From: Planctomycetota bacterium
GTDB lineage: Bacteria > Planctomycetota > UBA1135
Length of the DNA stretch: 64,000 bases
Assembly: GCA_021776795.1 (NCBI GenBank)
Contig: JAJFFC010000015.1
Span: forward strand, 160,657-224,656
Direction: 5' to 3'
Below, one piece after another: positions 62,088 to 64,000 of the stretch; position 1 is the stretch's first letter; every line of letters begins with the position of its first letter. The notes beneath the pieces were generated by a model that was given only the letters and a program-made list of their open reading frames with translations, was not told the DNA's origin and made no database searches. The position numbers and the translations under genes were made by a program.

Positions 62088-62712
62088 AGGCAGTCTAGAT
62101 TGCAAAGAAGTAGTTGGCTCTTTTTCTTTTTGGAAAGAGGTTTACAGAACGCGTTATTTGAATGGAGTTGAATTTCTGGCTTGAGCAAGAGCTTCGCGGT
62201 TGGAATTGGCAAAAGCACCCGTTTCATATTCCAGCACTTGCGCTTTCGAAAGAACGAATTGAAGAGGGCTTCGCAAGCCAACGCTTGCGCGAGCGGCTTC
62301 GAAACCGCGTTGGAAGCCAGCGATTTGGCACGAGCGGGTTGAAAGCACCGTTCCAAACCAACGCTTGCGCATTCGGGGCGGGAAGCTCTTCGGAAGCCAA
62401 CGATTCTGTCGCGTGCGGGGGCGGACCAGCGCGCGGGGCCAGCGGTTTTGGGGGCGAACGAATCGGTCGCATCGTCGTTAGCCAACACTTGCGCGTTCGA
62501 GACTGAAACCTCGTCGCAAGCCAACGCTCCGGTGCGTTCGGGGCCGCAGCATCGTTGGGAGCCAACATTTCCTTATCCAACGTAGGTGGAAATCTTGTTT
62601 GGAGCCCAATCGTTTTCCTCCCAGTTGTTGATTCGGTGTGCTAGTTAACCAGCCGTTGCAGACAGACCTCCGTTTCGCTTCGCTACACTGCGGCTGCTGA
62701 ACGGCAATCCCG
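62082..62712 (+). mobile_element. Cassette 5, no convincing gene
   Basis: This 631-bp cassette holds the degenerate 40-bp repeat over most of its length. The longest frames are on the minus strand and run out through attC 4, so they are unlikely to be genes. The first 100 bp have no feature I can name. Confidence 0.7.
62184..62642 (+). repeat. Degenerate tandem repeat of about 40 bp (cassette 5)
   Basis: Clear units begin at 62276, 62315, 62356, 62395, 62437, 62480, 62519, 62560 and 62603 (spacings 39, 41, 39, 42, 43, 39, 41 and 43); weaker ones begin at about 62184 and 62229. The same consensus as in cassette 2 applies (AGCCAACGCTTGCGCGTTCG). Some units contain AACGC-TTGC-GCGTT or CGCT/AGCG arms that could form small hairpins. 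Confidence 0.75.
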
Positions 62713-62718
62713 TTAGCT
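62643..62718 (+). other. attC site 5
   Basis: R'' AGTTAAC (62643-62649) matches the start of cassette 5 (GTTAACT). R' is GTTAGCT (62712-62718). The 76-bp interior is nearly identical to that of site 3. Confidence 0.93.
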
Positions 62719-62725
62719 AGATAAA

Positions 62726-63439
62726 ATGCACTCCTGGAAAGATCTAAGGCAAGAGTTCTCCGTTTTGATTAGTTTGGCCCCACAAGCCTCGATTCAATGT
62801 CAATGGGGAGAAATTGAGGAACAGTTCCACCCCGGCGGTTTCGGCAGCGGAGGTGCGCTAATTCAGTTCAAGAGTCTGGCTGAGGCAGCAGGCAACAAAC
62901 TCTTGGAAATCCCTGGGGCTGAAGGAATTCTACCTGAAGAGGTGTTCAATGAATCCAACCCTACCCGGCGCTGGTACAAGGCGATTTGGCATATCGAAGG
63001 GGGCATGGAGGTAGGCTTCCCTTTCCAAGGCATGGAGGGTGAGAAAGTCCTTTGGACCGCCTTTAGTGGCAGAATCACTAACCCTATTGAACGCTCAATG
63101 GCACTCGCCATGCGTCTTGGTTCGGTTGATTCAGAAGTCCCAGCGCAAGAAACCAACATTCATGTGTCGGGAAATAATCCACGGTTCAACTTGAACTCGA
63201 TAGACAATTCAACAAATGTTGTGCAGGATTCAGCGGAAGTGTTCCAGACTTTGAGAGACCTGATTCAGAACGGAATTCCTGAAGGTCCCAGGGAACGCGT
63301 TTTGAATGCTGCAATAGAAATGGAACAAGCCCATGGTAAGCCAACATTTAGGGAGAAGTATCTGGCCTTTATGAGCGTTGCCTCAGATCATATTGGTGTA
63401 CTTACGCCAATTCTAATTGGACTCGGTCAACTGTTGTAA
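62726..63439 (+). CDS. Cassette 6 hypothetical protein
   Basis: This soluble 237-aa protein starts 13 bp after the recombination point and ends 8 bp before its attC, filling the cassette as expected of a standard cassette gene. The N-terminal 140 residues contain no recognised fold. From about 145 there is a separate segment, NNPRFNLNSIDNSTNVV, followed by a helical part (FQTLRDLIQNG, RERVLNAAIEMEQAHGKPTF, SVASDHIGVLTPILIGLGQLL). This second part resembles a C-terminal module I recall from other hypothetical proteins. The function is unknown. Confidence 0.75.
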   Translation: MHSWKDLRQEFSVLISLAPQASIQCQWGEIEEQFHPGGFGSGGALIQFKSLAEAAGNKLLEIPGAEGILPEEVFNESNPTRRWYKAIWHIEGGMEVGFPFQGMEGEKVLWTAFSGRITNPIERSMALAMRLGSVDSEVPAQETNIHVSGNNPRFNLNSIDNSTNVVQDSAEVFQTLRDLIQNGIPEGPRERVLNAAIEMEQAHGKPTFREKYLAFMSVASDHIGVLTPILIGLGQLL

Positions 63440-63446
63440 TGGAACT

Positions 63447-63518
63447 AGCTAACCAGCCGTTGCAGACAGACCTCCGCCGCTACGCGGCTCCGGCTGCTGA
63501 ACGGCAATCCCGTTATAT
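63447..63518 (+). other. attC site 6
   Basis: R'' AGCTAAC (63447-63453) matches the start of cassette 6 (GTTAGCT). R' is GTTATAT (63512-63518). It is 72 bp long; the terminal stem-loop between the L-arms differs from sites 1-5 (CCGCCGCTACGCGGC). Confidence 0.92.
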
Positions 63519-63747
63519 GGACACCGTCAGAGTCGTCTTCGGAAGAAAGAGTTGGCAAATGTCATGCTTCCCATATGGAGTGGGGATGTTGCATGAGTGA
63601 AATCGCCGTTCCTGCTTTGGCAATGTTCTGTGAATGCGATTCAAGAGCTCGCGGAACCCACCATCAGACATCAGCAGGTGCTAGCATTTACCACATAACC
63701 AGCCATTGCAGCAGACCCGCTACGCGGGCAGCTGAATGGCAATCCCG
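63513..63747 (+). mobile_element. Cassette 7, very small
   Basis: This 235-bp cassette holds at most tiny genes. A 27-codon frame starts at 63517, only 5 bp after the exchange point, and a 52-codon frame starts at ATG 63593 and reads through the attC, stopping in its R' box. The two overlap at ATGAGTGA. Neither has a recognisable product. Confidence 0.65.
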
Positions 63748-63751
63748 TTAG
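63593..63751 (+). CDS. Possible 52-aa protein read through attC 7
   Basis: The frame starts MSEIAVPALAMFCECDSRAR and stops at the TAG inside R' (GTTAG). Genes that end within attC are common in integrons. There is no Shine-Dalgarno sequence and no family match, so this is only a candidate. Confidence 0.25.
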   Translation: MSEIAVPALAMFCECDSRARGTHHQTSAGASIYHITSHCSRPATRAAEWQSR

Positions 63752-63753
63752 AA
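63693..63753 (+). other. attC site 7 (short type)
   Basis: R'' ACATAAC (63693-63699) matches the start of cassette 7 (GTTATAT) at six of seven bases. R' is GTTAGAA (63747-63753). It is 61 bp long, with L-arms GCCATTGCAG and CAGCTGAATGGC, and a shorter terminal stem CCCGCTACGCGGG. Confidence 0.88.
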
Positions 63754-63996
63754 TTACATTTATTAGTCTTCTGTTCTGGAAGAAAAAGAGACTGGCTGCA
63801 GCGCGGTGCTCCTTGAACGCAATTGGGTAGGTGACAATTGCATCGTCCATCGTGGCTAGGTGCTTTGGCTATGGTTTTCCTGGCCAATCCTTTCCCAAAC
63901 CGAGTCATCCTTGGGCATAATGAAGGCATGCAGCTGAAGAATTCTAACCGGCCATTGCAGCAGACTCGCTGCGCGAGCTGCTGAATGGCAATCCCG
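63748..63996 (+). mobile_element. Cassette 8, no convincing gene
   Basis: This 249-bp cassette has no good open frame on the plus strand. A 69-codon frame on the minus strand runs into attC 7 and is not supported. Its content is otherwise featureless to me. Confidence 0.6.
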
Positions 63997-64000
63997 TTAA
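63942..64000 (+). other. attC site 8 (short type), cut by the window end
   Basis: R'' TTCTAAC (63942-63948) is the exact reverse complement of the start of cassette 8 (GTTAGAA). The R' box begins at 63996 (GTTAA) and is truncated at the edge. The L-arms are as in site 7. A further cassette should follow. Confidence 0.88.

Larger units (their letters stand above)
56066..64000 (+). mobile_element. Chromosomal integron with eight cassettes, continuing beyond the window
   Basis: The element contains intI (56066-57061), the attI core (57210-57216) and attC sites ending at 58170, 58728, 59522, 62087, 62718, 63518, 63753 and at the window edge. Cassette limits, taken at the G^TT exchange point, are 57211-58164, 58165-58722, 58723-59516, 59517-62081, 62082-62712, 62713-63512, 63513-63747 and 63748-63996. 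The first six attC sites are nearly identical, which marks a sedentary chromosomal array. IntI and the array point the same way. Confidence 0.93.

Noticed and set aside
61997..62524. 175-codon minus-strand frame in cassette 5
   Set aside because: It crosses the attC 4 site and cassette boundary, and runs through repeat units whose lengths are not multiples of three, so the repeats do not keep its frame.
58165..62712. CRISPR array for the 40-bp units
   Set aside because: Both halves of the unit are only loosely conserved, the supposed spacers resemble one another, spacing varies from 38 to 43 bp and no cas gene is present.
63720..63929. 69-codon minus-strand frame in cassette 8
   Set aside because: It ends inside attC 7 of the neighbouring cassette and has no recognisable start signal.

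Overview
The window reads as chromosomal DNA of a bacterium that most resembles a Planctomycetota member. The lineage call is an inference from gene content: several large secreted FG-GAP (integrin-alpha-like) proteins, an ASPIC/UnbV protein, an ECF sigma factor coupled to a membrane Ser/Thr kinase, a BlaI/M56 pair, and weak or absent Shine-Dalgarno sequences before many genes. Coding density is high, genes often overlap by 1-8 nt, and no rRNA or tRNA gene was recognised.

Layout. 1-2.4 kb: 3' part of an SLC13-type permease, converging on an AT-richer HTH/GHKL-ATPase/DUF4325 regulator. 2.5-13.4 kb: FG-GAP protein, ECF sigma plus Ser/Thr kinase, lipoproteins, a small regulator/membrane pair, and a BlaI repressor with an M56 peptidase fused to a squalene-cyclase-like domain. 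13.5-17.7 kb: a two-gene operon of secreted proteins whose first gene carries a heptanucleotide tract at its start, a likely phase-variable locus. 17.7-44.8 kb: housekeeping and metabolic genes (pntAA-pntAB-pntB-plsC, rRNA methyltransferase, hybrid histidine kinase, RluA, malic enzyme, CysQ-like phosphatase) mixed with large secreted repeat proteins. 44.9-51.4 kb: a seven-gene co-directional operon in which three different partners (glutamate-synthase-like, ThDP enzyme, ferric-reductase-like cytochrome) each carry a Rieske domain. 51.4-55.6 kb: aconitase, then a TetR regulator divergent from a short-chain reductase with a recognisable promoter/operator.

55.6-64 kb: a chromosomal integron. A complete IntI (331 aa, with the integron-specific insert) lies upstream of an attI core at 57210 and eight attC sites that bound eight cassettes; the array runs past the right edge. 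IntI is transcribed toward the array, the reverse of the common layout. Every cassette boundary can be placed to the base because the R'' box of each attC is the reverse complement of the start of its own cassette (seven exact, one with a single mismatch). Cassettes hold a single-pass membrane protein, a small membrane protein on the opposite strand, a type II restriction-modification pair on the opposite strand, and a hypothetical protein. Cassettes 2 and 5 and part of 3 have no convincing gene but share a degenerate tandem repeat of about 40 bp, partly with an 80-bp higher-order period. This repeat is the most novel-looking element in the window.
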